Positions 26,229 to 35,460 are shown, counted from the stretch's first letter. The stretch is 64,000 bases of DNA from Gordonia insulae (GCF_003855095.1 NZ_CP033972.1:4898001-4962000), one strand, 5' to 3'. A program made the numbers and translations. The notes: generated by a model from the sequence alone, not told the origin.

Positions 26229-27742
26229 CCATCCTGGATGCCGAACGGCCCGGCGACACCCGCGGATTCGGTGACCGACTGCGGGACAACATTCTACTGC
26301 GCCTGGTACTGCGGTGGGTGGTGCTCGTCGGCATGGCCGTCTTCGCCTACTGGTCGACCCTCGATGCGATCCTGGTGGAGGCGAAGTCGGGCACCCTGAT
26401 CACCTACCTGCCGGCCGCCGTCGTGTTGACGCTGATGGCCTGCATCGGGATCGGCCTCCGGCAGGGGGACGAGTTCCCGATCTATGACCGGCAGACCGAC
26501 ATCATCGTCGGGACCGTCACCCTGGTCCTGTCCCTCTGCATCGAGGCGATGCTCACCCCGCGCTACGCGAGCACCTATCTGTCGTTGCACATCGATCTGC
26601 TGTCGATGTGGCTGTTCCTGCTGGGCGGGGCGGTCATGTTGTTCGGTCTGCGGCCGGTCGCACGCTATCGGTGGGCGTGGTTCCTGTTGTTGTCGATCTT
26701 CCCGTTGCCGTACCGGATCCTGGTGATCACCTTCGGCGCGACGCGCGTCGCGGCAAGCATCGTGATGCTGATTCTCGCGGTCGGGGCCGCCGCCGTCGCG
26801 GTGGGTCGCACTCGCCGCCGCGGGCTCGCCGGCGCAGCGCTGGCGGCGGTCGCCGGGATCATGGTGCTCGTCGCCCTGAAGGTCTACGCGCCCGATGCGC
26901 CGATCTACGTCTACCAGTGGGTCCCGCCGGTCGCTTGCGTGTTCGTGACGGGCGTGGTGATGTACATCGACCAACGACGCGACTGGGGTCACCTCAAGCC
27001 CCTGGAGCGGCCGCTCAATCCGATCACCGCACCGGATGTCCTCCGCGGCACGATCTTCACCGCGCTGGTGGCGGTGCTGATCACGCTGATCCCGGTACCC
27101 GACATCCGGCCGAGCGCGGGCGTGACCGTCCCCGGTCTGAACATGACCCCGCCACTGTCGGTGCCCTCGAATTGGCGTCAGGTCAGCGTGAAGCCCTACG
27201 ACGTGTCCAGCCTGTACGGGCCCGGCGCCGCCGCCACCCGCCAAGACCTCCGCCAGGCCGAGGGAGACGTGAAGTACGACAAGTTCTCCCGGCCGCGCAA
27301 GGTGGTCGTCGATGCGATCACGACGTCGCGCCCACTGACCCTCGACGTCTATTCCACCATCGTCGACTACAACCTCGTCGGGGACCGCTTCAGTCGTCGG
27401 GTCCCGGTGCCGCTGCCACATGGGATGAACGGCGTCCTGCAGACCATCGTCGACGACACGAACTTCCTCACCTACAACCGCCTCGTCTGGCGCTGGAACG
27501 ACGGCGGGGTGGCCCAACAGGTGTCGCTGATCTCGGTCGACGACCACGAGCCCGACGCCATCTTCCCGCAACCGCAACTCACCCTCTGGCGAAACGTCAA
27601 CTCGCTCATCACCGTGCTGTTCCGCGGAAACTCGGTCACCGAGGACAAGACGCCGGTGTTCAAGGACCGGGACCTGCTCGTGATGTGCGCGTCGGATCTC
27701 ATCGAGACCCAGATCGACAAGATCGGTCAGGTGTCGTCATGA
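26225..27742 (+). CDS. Polytopic membrane protein with extracytoplasmic C-domain
   Basis: 505 residues, not assigned to a family by me. About nine transmembrane helices fill residues 25-297, followed by a roughly 205-residue soluble domain (from VTVPGLNMTPPLSVPSNW) rich in beta strands. The segment FLLLSIFPLPYRILV recalls the exosortase family and the tail recalls EpsI-type domains, but I cannot find the exosortase Cys motif EACSG, so I do not call it one. It overlaps both neighbours by four bases (ATGA), so it must act with the synthase; a channel, assembly or polymer-handling role is inferred. Confidence 0.7.
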   Translation: MTILDAERPGDTRGFGDRLRDNILLRLVLRWVVLVGMAVFAYWSTLDAILVEAKSGTLITYLPAAVVLTLMACIGIGLRQGDEFPIYDRQTDIIVGTVTLVLSLCIEAMLTPRYASTYLSLHIDLLSMWLFLLGGAVMLFGLRPVARYRWAWFLLLSIFPLPYRILVITFGATRVAASIVMLILAVGAAAVAVGRTRRRGLAGAALAAVAGIMVLVALKVYAPDAPIYVYQWVPPVACVFVTGVVMYIDQRRDWGHLKPLERPLNPITAPDVLRGTIFTALVAVLITLIPVPDIRPSAGVTVPGLNMTPPLSVPSNWRQVSVKPYDVSSLYGPGAAATRQDLRQAEGDVKYDKFSRPRKVVVDAITTSRPLTLDVYSTIVDYNLVGDRFSRRVPVPLPHGMNGVLQTIVDDTNFLTYNRLVWRWNDGGVAQQVSLISVDDHEPDAIFPQPQLTLWRNVNSLITVLFRGNSVTEDKTPVFKDRDLLVMCASDLIETQIDKIGQVSS

Positions 27743-29352
27743 CCCATCGCGCCGGCGGTGACGACAGGATCGGGGACAACACGAACGGGGACAACCTGCC
27801 CGGCTACACGTGGAGCGACGTCGCCGGGCACGCCGACCGCGACGTCCCGGCCCTGCTCGCCGACGAGGACTACCGGCAACGGTCGCTGCACGACGCTGTC
27901 GAGGGCCTGCGGGAACAGCAGCCGCTGATGTCGGCGTCGGTGGCCTTCACCCGCGGTCAGAAACTCATCGGGTTCGGTCTGATCGCGGTCATCGCGGTCG
28001 CCTTCGTCCTCGCCCCGGTCGGCACCGCCGCCACCCTGATCTCGACGATGACCGTCGTCTACATCATGTCGCTGGTGGATCGCGTCCTGATCTTCCGGCG
28101 TGGACTCGTCAACGGCGCCATCGTCGTCGGCGACGACGAGGCCAGGTCGATCCCCGACGTCGACCTGCCGACCTACACGGTGCTGGTTCCCGCGTACAAC
28201 GAACCCGAGGTGGTCGGGGACCTGGTCGCCAATCTCGAGGCCCTCGAGTACCCGGTCGAGAAGATCCAGGTGCTCCTGCTGCTCGAGGCCGACGATGACG
28301 TGACGATCGCCGCGGCACAGACGGTGTCGCACCACGCGTGGGTGACCGTGGTGCTGGTCCCGCCGGCCCAGCCGCGGACGAAACCCAAGGCGTGCAACTA
28401 CGGTCTGCACTTCGCGACCGGTGACATCGTCACCATCTACGACGCCGAGGACAAACCGGACCCGCTTCAGTTGCGGCGCGTGGCAAAGGCATTCGCCGAT
28501 CTCGACGACGACGTCGTATGCGTCCAGGGCAAGCTCAGCTTTCACAACGCCACCGACAACATGTTGACCGCGTGGTTCACCGCCGACTACGGGATCTGGT
28601 TCGGCTACCTGCTGCCCGGCATCATGGCCAGCCGGTCTCCCATCCCGCTCGGCGGCACCTCCAATCACTTCCGCCGGACTGTCCTCGACGAGATCGGCGC
28701 GTGGGATCCGTTCAACGTCACCGAGGATGCGGACCTCGGTGTGCGCATCGCGGCCAACGGATTCCGGACCGCGGTGATCGACTCGGTGACACTGGAGGAG
28801 GCCAACGTCGACGGGATCAACTGGGTCCGGCAGCGATCGCGTTGGTACAAGGGCTACATGCAGACGTGGCTCGTCCACATGCGCCAGTTCCGCAGGCTCT
28901 GGCGGATTCTGGGCCCGGTGCAGATCTACCGATTCACGCTGCTGTTGGCGGGCACCCCGTTCATCGCCTGTGTGAACATGATCTTCTGGCTCATCCTGGT
29001 CGTCTGGATCACCGGGCAGCCGGCGGTGATCGCCGACCTCTTCCCCGGACCCATCTACTACCTCGCGCTCATCTCGTTGATCTTCGGCAACGGTGCGGCC
29101 ATCTACATGAACCTGATCGCGATCCGCGAAGACGATCGCAGCGAACTCTTCTGGCCGGCCCTGGCGGTGCCCCTGTACTGGGTGATGATGAGTGTCGCCG
29201 CCATCAAGGGCATGTGGCAGCTGATCCTCAATCCGTCCTATTGGGAGAAGACCTTTCACGGTCTCGCGTCGACCCCATCGAAGGAATCCGGGACCGCTGC
29301 GGACGCCGAGCGGGATGCCGACGACACCGCCGACAGTGAGGGCGCCACATGA
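27739..29352 (+). CDS. BcsA-like processive glycosyltransferase (GT2), no PilZ
   Basis: 537 residues. Two helices (about 77-115) precede the cytosolic GT-A domain with VLVPAYNEPEVV, Asp in EADDD (185), DAEDKPD (235), the base in TEDAD (330) and QRSRW at 365-369. This D, DxD, D, QxxRW set defines processive synthases of cellulose, hyaluronan and similar polymers. Four or so helices follow (about 395-515) and form the channel. There is no RxxxR/DxSxxG PilZ domain after the helices, so c-di-GMP control of the cellulose kind is not expected. The start at 27739 overlaps the upstream stop; the much longer open frame upstream is a shadow. Confidence 0.88.
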   Translation: MTHRAGGDDRIGDNTNGDNLPGYTWSDVAGHADRDVPALLADEDYRQRSLHDAVEGLREQQPLMSASVAFTRGQKLIGFGLIAVIAVAFVLAPVGTAATLISTMTVVYIMSLVDRVLIFRRGLVNGAIVVGDDEARSIPDVDLPTYTVLVPAYNEPEVVGDLVANLEALEYPVEKIQVLLLLEADDDVTIAAAQTVSHHAWVTVVLVPPAQPRTKPKACNYGLHFATGDIVTIYDAEDKPDPLQLRRVAKAFADLDDDVVCVQGKLSFHNATDNMLTAWFTADYGIWFGYLLPGIMASRSPIPLGGTSNHFRRTVLDEIGAWDPFNVTEDADLGVRIAANGFRTAVIDSVTLEEANVDGINWVRQRSRWYKGYMQTWLVHMRQFRRLWRILGPVQIYRFTLLLAGTPFIACVNMIFWLILVVWITGQPAVIADLFPGPIYYLALISLIFGNGAAIYMNLIAIREDDRSELFWPALAVPLYWVMMSVAAIKGMWQLILNPSYWEKTFHGLASTPSKESGTAADAERDADDTADSEGAT

Positions 29353-31007
29353 GGGGACGGTCGGTCGTCGGCGTGTTCTTCCTGGTGTGGCTCGTCTACG
29401 CAGCCATCGGCATCTGGCTCTGCATGGGTCAGCAGTTCTTCATGGGCGATTCGCTGTCCAGGGTGCAGGCCGCGCAGAGCGTGCTGTTCAGCCGGGACCC
29501 GCACCTGTCGGCGATCGGCTTCATCTTCACGCCGCTCACCGCGATGGCGCAGCTGCCGCTCACCGCACTCACGCCGATCTGGCCGCCGATGACCACCGAG
29601 GCCGTGTCGGCGGCGATCATGTCCGCGGGCTTCGGTGCCGGCGCGGTGATCCAGGTGTGGGGGATCGCCCGCGACCGCGGCGTCACGCCCTGGATGGGCA
29701 ACGCCGTCAGCATCTGCTTCGCGATCAACCCGATGATCGTGTTCTATTCGGCGAACGGGATGAGCGAGGCGCCGTTCATCTTCTTCCTCACCTGGACGGT
29801 CCGTCGCCTGTTGCGCTGGGCCGACACCGACGACGTGCACGAACTCATCGTCGCGGCGGTGGCATTGGCGCTCGGCTATCTGACGCGTTACGACGGTGGC
29901 GCGGCGGCGGTGGCGGCCGCGGGATTCGTCGCCGTCGTCACCTTCCGCCGCGCGGACCGCACGAAACGCTACCGACGCGTGGTGATGGACGTCGCGCTCG
30001 TCGAACTGCCCAGCGCGGTGGCCTTTTTCGTCTGGGCCTTCACCAGCTGGCTGATCACCGGGAATCTGTTCGCCCAGTTCTCCTCGCAATACGGCAACAC
30101 CGCGATCCTCGAACAGACCGTGGGCAGTGAGGGATCGGCCACGACGTCGGCGATTCGGTTCGCGCTGTCCGAACTGGTGATCCTCGCACCGCTGTTCGCG
30201 ATCGTTCTGCCGATGGTGGCCGTGATCCGCTTCCGCAGGCGACGCCTCTACCCGTTGATGGTCGGCCTCGCGGTGATCGGCGCCGTCCTCGCCTTCCAGA
30301 TCCTGAGCTACGTACGCGGCACCACGTTCGGTTTCATGCGCTTCTACATCACGGTCATCCCACTCTCCGCGATCGTGGCGCTGCTGGCCCTGCCCGCCAC
30401 CCGGCCCAGTCCGTTCCGGCGCCTCGGCCGGCATGCTGAACCGCCGCCGGTCGGGACCGTCGGGCGCCACCCGATCGGCTATCGCGTCGCGGCGGTGGTC
30501 GCCGCGCTGTCGATGGTCGTGGCGATCCCGACCACCGCGGCCGGGATGAACACCAGCACCTACGGAAATCAGGAGTTCGCACTCGGTGCCCTCCTGGTGC
30601 CACGTCCGGACTCGACGGATCCCCACCTCCTCGATGCGCAGAAGGTCGCCCGGGCGTTCTCGACGGAGCGGGAGATCGCACAGTACCTCGACTCGCTGCA
30701 TCTGCCGGACGGCAGCGTCATCTGCGACACCGTCTTCGGATTCGCGGTGGTCGTGCGCTCGACGCGACCGAAGCAGTTCGTGATCCCGTCGGATCAGGAC
30801 TTCACCAACATCCTCAACGATCCCGCCCTGAACGGTGTGCAGTACATCCTCACGGTCCCCAAAGAGGGTCGCGGCGAGTCCGATGCCATCAACACGCGGT
30901 ATCCCACCATCTACGAGAACGGGGCACAGATCGGGGTGCTGACGCTGGAGGCCCGCAACCAGGGGGCCTATCTGCCGACCTGGCGGATCTACCGCGTGCT
31001 CGACTGA
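29349..31007 (+). CDS. GT39-like (GT-C) membrane glycosyltransferase
   Basis: 552 residues, with about ten to twelve transmembrane helices and an extracytoplasmic C-terminal part (ENGAQIGVLTLEARNQG). The first loop carries GDSLSRVQAAQ, resembling the catalytic acidic loop of PMT/ArnT-type enzymes, and EAPFIFFLTW with YLTRYDGG follow. Such enzymes move a sugar from a polyprenyl carrier to an acceptor on the outer face. In this operon it may decorate the nascent polymer or a protein. It overlaps the GT2 stop by four bases. Confidence 0.75.
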   Translation: MRGRSVVGVFFLVWLVYAAIGIWLCMGQQFFMGDSLSRVQAAQSVLFSRDPHLSAIGFIFTPLTAMAQLPLTALTPIWPPMTTEAVSAAIMSAGFGAGAVIQVWGIARDRGVTPWMGNAVSICFAINPMIVFYSANGMSEAPFIFFLTWTVRRLLRWADTDDVHELIVAAVALALGYLTRYDGGAAAVAAAGFVAVVTFRRADRTKRYRRVVMDVALVELPSAVAFFVWAFTSWLITGNLFAQFSSQYGNTAILEQTVGSEGSATTSAIRFALSELVILAPLFAIVLPMVAVIRFRRRRLYPLMVGLAVIGAVLAFQILSYVRGTTFGFMRFYITVIPLSAIVALLALPATRPSPFRRLGRHAEPPPVGTVGRHPIGYRVAAVVAALSMVVAIPTTAAGMNTSTYGNQEFALGALLVPRPDSTDPHLLDAQKVARAFSTEREIAQYLDSLHLPDGSVICDTVFGFAVVVRSTRPKQFVIPSDQDFTNILNDPALNGVQYILTVPKEGRGESDAINTRYPTIYENGAQIGVLTLEARNQGAYLPTWRIYRVLD

Positions 31008-31026
31008 CGGCACTCTGCGGTACGTG

Positions 31027-32166
31027 TCACCGGCTGTTCTGGCGGATCACCGACCACGCGGGGTCGTCGGGTCCGATGTCGAAGCTGCAGCTCGACTTTC
31101 GCGGATCCGGGACAAAGGCCCAGAGCAGGGCGCCGGCGGTGCCGGCATCGCGCTGGGCCTCGATCTTCGCGCGGAATCGGGAGGCCCGTTCGGTGAGGTC
31201 CAGGCACGAGCCGGCGTGGATGCCGATCTCGTTGACCATCAGCGGCTTTCCGAGTCGCCGGGCGGTCTCGAGGCGCGCTTCGAGACTCTGATCGCCCTGG
31301 CCGGGCATGGTCGATCGTTCGTCGTAGTCATGGAAGTCGAGCACGTCGACGCCGGCCGACGCGGCGACTGTCGCGTAGTCGGCGCCCTCGGTGCCACATT
31401 GATCGCCGCCGACGAGACCGGAGAAGATGGGATGGCGGTCGTCGAGGGATCGGATCTTCGCGCCGACGTCGTCGAAGAATCGACGCAGGACCTGGCCCGC
31501 GCCGCTGTGGCAGGTACGTTGCTGCCACTCGCACCCGCCGGCTCCGGTCCCGGCAGGACAATCGCTGGTCTCCGGTTCTCCGATCGGCTCCCAGCCCGCC
31601 AGCGCGTGTTCGTCGTGCCACCGTTCGATCGCCATCCCGACCCATTGCTGGTAGGTCAGTTTTCCGCTCGACGTCGTTGTGCGCCAACCATCCTGATACC
31701 AGGATCGGGGCTTGAAGACATCGTCCTCGCAGGCGCCCTCGTTCGATGTCAAGACCGGGAGGACCATCTGATCGTGCCGCTCGGCGGCGGCGAAGACCGC
31801 GTCCAGCGGGGCGAAATTGATCATGGCGGTGTTCTTGTCGACGGCGAACGCCGCGAACAAGTTGAAACGGGTGAGCGAGCGTTCGGGGAGCCGGGCGAAG
31901 TAGTCGTCGAGATCCACCTCGGCGCCGCAGCCCTTGTTCACCGACCAGTCGGTTCCGAGCTGGTAGGCGTCGAGGCCTGCGGGCCACCAGGGCGCCCCGT
32001 CGAGGCGGAGACCGCCGGGCGTGGTCGAGACGCGACCGCCGAAATCATCTGCGGTGGAGGTCCGGACGGGATCCCCGACGCCTGGTTGGGCGCAGGCCGC
32101 CAGGACCAGTCCACAGAGGACCAGAACGAGCAGCCTGGAGGGGTTCCGCGGGCGCATGGGCCACAT
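31027..32166 (-). CDS. Lipoprotein glycoside hydrolase (GH5-like TIM barrel)
   Basis: 379 residues. Signal peptide with lipobox LVLAAC (Cys near 25). The mature part has a cellulase-like barrel: GLRLDGAPWWPAGLDAYQ, the acid-base region GWEPIGEPETSD (Glu in GEPE), DVLDFHDYDE and the nucleophile region MVNEIGIHAG (Glu in NEIG). Several Cys may form disulfides. It is convergent with the glycan operon, ending 20 bases from it, and parallels BcsZ, the endoglucanase tied to cellulose export. The linkage is not known. The ATG at 32166 follows TAGGCT by 6 bases. Confidence 0.75.
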   Translation of the reverse strand: MWPMRPRNPSRLLVLVLCGLVLAACAQPGVGDPVRTSTADDFGGRVSTTPGGLRLDGAPWWPAGLDAYQLGTDWSVNKGCGAEVDLDDYFARLPERSLTRFNLFAAFAVDKNTAMINFAPLDAVFAAAERHDQMVLPVLTSNEGACEDDVFKPRSWYQDGWRTTTSSGKLTYQQWVGMAIERWHDEHALAGWEPIGEPETSDCPAGTGAGGCEWQQRTCHSGAGQVLRRFFDDVGAKIRSLDDRHPIFSGLVGGDQCGTEGADYATVAASAGVDVLDFHDYDERSTMPGQGDQSLEARLETARRLGKPLMVNEIGIHAGSCLDLTERASRFRAKIEAQRDAGTAGALLWAFVPDPRKSSCSFDIGPDDPAWSVIRQNSR

Positions 32167-32172
32167 TCACGA

Positions 32173-32178
32173 AGCCTA
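32173..32178 (-). promoter_or_regulatory. Leaderless -10 element of the lipoprotein glycosidase
   Basis: Minus-strand TAGGCT, 6 bases, ATG at 32166. Confidence 0.6.
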
Positions 32179-32195
32179 CTCGCCGGCCGACCGTC

Positions 32196-32201
32196 TAGGG
32201 T
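32196..32201 (+). promoter_or_regulatory. Leaderless -10 element of the DUF2599 lipoprotein
   Basis: TAGGGT, 6 bases, ATG at 32208. Two divergent leaderless promoters thus share a 41-base gap. Confidence 0.6.
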
Positions 32202-32207
32202 GCGGTC

Positions 32208-32720
32208 ATGGGCGGATCATTCGGACGGTGGAGGCGGGGCGTGGGGACGCTCGGAGTCCTGGGATGCGCGTTGGTGTCCGTCGCCGGTTGCGGTCCGGGC
32301 GACGATGCCGGCGAGGCGTCGGCGGTGCGGCCGACGAGCACGACACCGACGGTGAGCAGCACGATCGCCGGACCGGTGGGCCAGGGGACACCCTCGACGA
32401 CACCCGTTCTGCCGCCGCCCTACGTGGACTTCGTCGAGTGGGTGACGACCGCGGTCGGGCCGAGCCTGCAGGTCCATCCGACCGCGGCGGGTCGGCGCAC
32501 GGACAACCCGCGCGGTGCCGACATCGCATGGGCGGAGGTGCTCCGACTCGAGCCCGACGCCGACACCCCCGGCATGCGAGCGCAGTTCGACTGTCACTGG
32601 GACTTCGCACGCGCCGTCGAGCCGGACAAGCCGAGTTGGAACCTCGAGCCGTCGCGGCCGGTCGTCACCGACCAGGTGATGATCGAGACCCGCTGCAACC
32701 CGGGCGCTCCCGAGGAGTGA
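32208..32720 (+). CDS. DUF2599 domain lipoprotein
   Basis: 170 residues. Signal peptide with lipobox VSVAGC (Cys near 28), a Thr/Ser/Pro linker, then the DUF2599 domain: YVDFVEWVTTAVGPSLQVHPT, QFDCHWDFAR, KPSWNLEPSRP and MIETRCNP with two cysteines likely in a disulfide. Surface protein of unknown function, found mostly in mycolic-acid bacteria. It is divergent from the glycosidase; whether it belongs to the glycan locus is open. Confidence 0.8.
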   Translation: MGGSFGRWRRGVGTLGVLGCALVSVAGCGPGDDAGEASAVRPTSTTPTVSSTIAGPVGQGTPSTTPVLPPPYVDFVEWVTTAVGPSLQVHPTAAGRRTDNPRGADIAWAEVLRLEPDADTPGMRAQFDCHWDFARAVEPDKPSWNLEPSRPVVTDQVMIETRCNPGAPEE

Positions 32721-32756
32721 CCCCGGAGATGTCGGGGAGCGTGGCGTCGGGGTACG

Positions 32757-33632
32757 TCAGCGCGTCACGAACTGCCGCCGATGCCCGATCCAGCGGCAGA
32801 TCACGTAGATCACGAACGAGATCGTCGTGACGAACACCGACACCGGCAGGCCCGGAGCCAGTGACACGATGAGACCGCCCACCGAGGCGACCTCGGCGAA
32901 CACGACCGACAGCACGAGGACCCTCGTCGGGTTCGCGGTCAGCCGGGCCGCGGCCGCCGCCGGTGTGATCATCAGCGACATCACCAACAGTGCGCCGATG
33001 ATCTGCACGCCCTGCGCACAGGCGAGTCCCATCAGGACGGCGAACACCACCGAGAGCGTCCGGATCGGGACACCGTGGGCCAGCGCCACCCGCGGATCCA
33101 GGGAGGCGAACAGCAGCGGCCGGTAGATGACCGCCATCCCCGCGACGACCACGACGGTGGTGATCGCGATGGCCGTCAGCCCGCCGGTGCCGACGCTGAC
33201 GACCTGTCCGGTGAGCATCGCGAAACCCGTTCGCGCGCTTCCGTACAGGGAGAGGAACAGCACACCGAGGCCCAGGCCGAAGGCCATCACCACGCCGATC
33301 ACCGAGTCCCGTTCGCGGGCACGGTTTCCCATGAATCCGAATACGGCGGCGACGATGACCGCACCGATCACCCCGCCGACGTTGATGCTGACGCCGAGCA
33401 ACAACGCCGCGGCCGCGCCGGTCACCGACAACTCGCTCACGCCGTGCACGGCGAACGACATCTGCCGCGCGATGATCAGTGGTCCGAGGATGCCGCCGAG
33501 CAGGCCGAGTAGTGCGATGGCGATGAGCGACTGCTGCACGAAGCCACGCCCGAGCAGTTCGGCGGTCGAGTCGAGGTCCCAGAGTCTGCTGATCTCGATC
33601 TGCGTCGCCGCCAGAGGGGATCCGACGGTCAT
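32757..33632 (-). CDS. znuB: Metal ABC transporter permease (ZnuB/MntB family)
   Basis: 291 residues, about eight to nine transmembrane helices. The family pattern GGILGPLIIARQMSFAVHGVSELSVTGAA and GVQIIGALLVMSLMITPAAAA is clear. It forms the membrane channel of a zinc or manganese importer. Its ATG overlaps the ATPase stop by four bases. Permease sequence alone does not tell Zn from Mn. Confidence 0.9.
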   Translation of the reverse strand: MTVGSPLAATQIEISRLWDLDSTAELLGRGFVQQSLIAIALLGLLGGILGPLIIARQMSFAVHGVSELSVTGAAAALLLGVSINVGGVIGAVIVAAVFGFMGNRARERDSVIGVVMAFGLGLGVLFLSLYGSARTGFAMLTGQVVSVGTGGLTAIAITTVVVVAGMAVIYRPLLFASLDPRVALAHGVPIRTLSVVFAVLMGLACAQGVQIIGALLVMSLMITPAAAAARLTANPTRVLVLSVVFAEVASVGGLIVSLAPGLPVSVFVTTISFVIYVICRWIGHRRQFVTR

Positions 33633-34492
33633 TGCTGAGCTGCTCGCTCTCCGTCGTGGCCGGGGACCGTCGGCGGCTCGGGCCGATGGTCGCAATGGTG
33701 GGCGTCCTCGCCGCCGATCACGAGCAGCCGTCCGTGCACCCGCAGGACCTCGACGTCGCTGCCGTAGAGGTTCGACAGCGTTTCGGTGGTCATCACCTCG
33801 TCGGGCGTACCGATCCGGAACCGGCCGCCCACCAGGTACAACACCCGGTCGACGTACGGCAGGATCGGATTGATCTCGTGGGTCACGAACACGACGGCCG
33901 TCTCGGCGTTGCGCCGGCGTTCGTCGATCAGCTCCACCACGAGCTGCTGATTGCTGGGGTCGAGGCTCGACAGGGGCTCGTCGCACAACAGCAGCGTCGG
34001 GTCGCCGGTCAGCGCCTGCGCCACCCGGAGTCGTTGCTGCTCGCCACCGGACAGCAGGCCCATCGGCGCCTCGGCGTAGGCGGTGGCACCGACTTCGGCC
34101 AGCGCGGCGTCGACGAGTCGCCTGCGGCGGGCCCGGCCGCGGAGTCCGACGCCCCACCGGCCGCCGTCCACACCGAATCCGACGAGATCGCGGCCGCGCA
34201 TCGCCATCGGATCGGAGTCGTCGGCGTGCTGCTGCGGGATGTAACCGATCGCGTCGGTCACCGACAGCGCTCCGGCATCCAGCGCGTACTGACCGAGCAG
34301 ACAGCGCAGGAACGACGTCTTGCCGGAACCGTTGGGGCCCAGGACCGCGATGAACTCGCCCCGGGAGATGCGCAGCGTCAGGTCGTCCCACAGCACGCGG
34401 GATCCGAATCCGAGTCGGGCGTGGTCGAACCTCGCGACGGTGTCGGACGCCGGTTCGCGCCGGGGCTCGGTCACGGGATCGGGGTGCGCCAT
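33629..34492 (-). CDS. znuC: Metal ABC transporter ATP-binding protein (ZnuC-like)
   Basis: 287 residues. Walker A GPNGSGKT, Q-loop YIPQQHADDSDP, signature LSGGEQQRL, Walker B TLLLCDEPLSSLD, H-loop VTHE. It powers the importer. A His-containing tail (DAHHCDHRPE) near the C-terminus could bind metal. The ATG at 34492 lies four bases past the binding-protein stop; an ATG at 34516 would overlap it. Neither has a clear ribosome site, so translation is probably coupled. Confidence 0.9.
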   Translation of the reverse strand: MAHPDPVTEPRREPASDTVARFDHARLGFGSRVLWDDLTLRISRGEFIAVLGPNGSGKTSFLRCLLGQYALDAGALSVTDAIGYIPQQHADDSDPMAMRGRDLVGFGVDGGRWGVGLRGRARRRRLVDAALAEVGATAYAEAPMGLLSGGEQQRLRVAQALTGDPTLLLCDEPLSSLDPSNQQLVVELIDERRRNAETAVVFVTHEINPILPYVDRVLYLVGGRFRIGTPDEVMTTETLSNLYGSDVEVLRVHGRLLVIGGEDAHHCDHRPEPPTVPGHDGERAAQQ

Positions 34493-34496
34493 GAGG

Positions 34497-35438
34497 TCAG
34501 TTTGCGGCATGCGCATCCAACGCGGAACTCAACGCGTCGATCTGGCCGGTCTGCCACGCGATGTAGTCGGTGGTGCCGTCGGGCAGGGTCTCGGTGAACT
34601 CCACCACCGGCACCTTCGCCGAATCGGCCGTCGCGCGCAGCGCCTCGGTCACCGAGTCCGACGCCTGCGTGTTGTAGATGAAGGCGTGCACGGTGCGTGA
34701 GGTGAGCAGATCCTCCATCGCGGCGCGATCGGCGGCCGACGGTGACTGACCCTCCTCGACCGACTGGGTGAATCCGGCAGGCGCGACATCGACCAGTCCG
34801 GCCTCGTCCAGCAGGTAGCCGGCGAGGGGCTCGGTCTGGGCGACCTTGGTGCCGTCGTGCGCGGTCTTGATGGCGGCGAGCTTCTCGCGCAGGCCGTCGA
34901 TCTTGGTGGTGAACGCCTGTGCGTTGGCCCGGAAGGTGTCGGCGTTCGCCGGATCCTTCTCGGCGAGTGCATCGCCCACCTTGGTGGCGACCTGGCCGAC
35001 GACCTCGAGGTCGTAGAAGACGTGCTCGTTCATCGAGCTGTGGTCGTGGTCGTCACCGGCGGCATGGTCGTGGGAGTCGCCCTCGAGGATCTCGAATGCG
35101 TTGACCGAGGTGACGTCGGTGCCCTCGATGGCGCTCTCCATGTAGGCGTCGTAATGGCCGCCGTTGAGCACCACGACGTCGGCGTCGGCGACCGATGCGG
35201 TGTCCGACGCGGACGGTTCGAACTCGTGCGGATCGCCCTCGGCGTTGGTGTAGAGCGAGGTCACCGTGGCCTTGTCGCCCGCGACCGCCGACGCCACCGA
35301 ACCCCAGACGTTGGTCGACGTGACCACGGTCGGGGTTCCCGAGGCGGACCCGCCGCCGCTGTCGTCGCCCGAACAGCCGGCCAGGGCCAGGGCGCTCGCG
35401 CCGATCAATGCCACGGCCGCCGCCAGTGTTCGCCTCAT
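34497..35438 (-). CDS. znuA: Metal ABC transporter substrate-binding lipoprotein (ZnuA-like)
   Basis: 313 residues. Signal peptide with lipobox LALAGC (Cys near 22), then the cluster A-I fold: DPHEFEPSASD with the first metal His, a His/Asp-rich loop SHDHAAGDDHDHSSMNEH, and the later PLAGYLLDEAGL and FIYNTQASD regions. The His-rich loop points to zinc. The ATG at 35438 has GGAGAA upstream and gives a proper signal peptide; the frame is open to 35528. First gene of a three-gene operon with a zinc-box-like half-site at 35461. Confidence 0.9.
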   Translation of the reverse strand: MRRTLAAAVALIGASALALAGCSGDDSGGGSASGTPTVVTSTNVWGSVASAVAGDKATVTSLYTNAEGDPHEFEPSASDTASVADADVVVLNGGHYDAYMESAIEGTDVTSVNAFEILEGDSHDHAAGDDHDHSSMNEHVFYDLEVVGQVATKVGDALAEKDPANADTFRANAQAFTTKIDGLREKLAAIKTAHDGTKVAQTEPLAGYLLDEAGLVDVAPAGFTQSVEEGQSPSAADRAAMEDLLTSRTVHAFIYNTQASDSVTEALRATADSAKVPVVEFTETLPDGTTDYIAWQTGQIDALSSALDAHAAN

Positions 35439-35460
35439 CGTGTTCTCCGCCTCACGCAAA

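Noticed and set aside
26608..27738. N-terminal extension of the GT2 gene by more than 370 codons
   Set aside because: It is Arg/Gly-rich, covers the upstream gene in another frame and lacks any family match; the ATG in ATGA at 27739 is right.
26225..27742. Call as exosortase
   Set aside because: The EACSG catalytic motif is missing and no PEP-CTERM-like substrate is seen.
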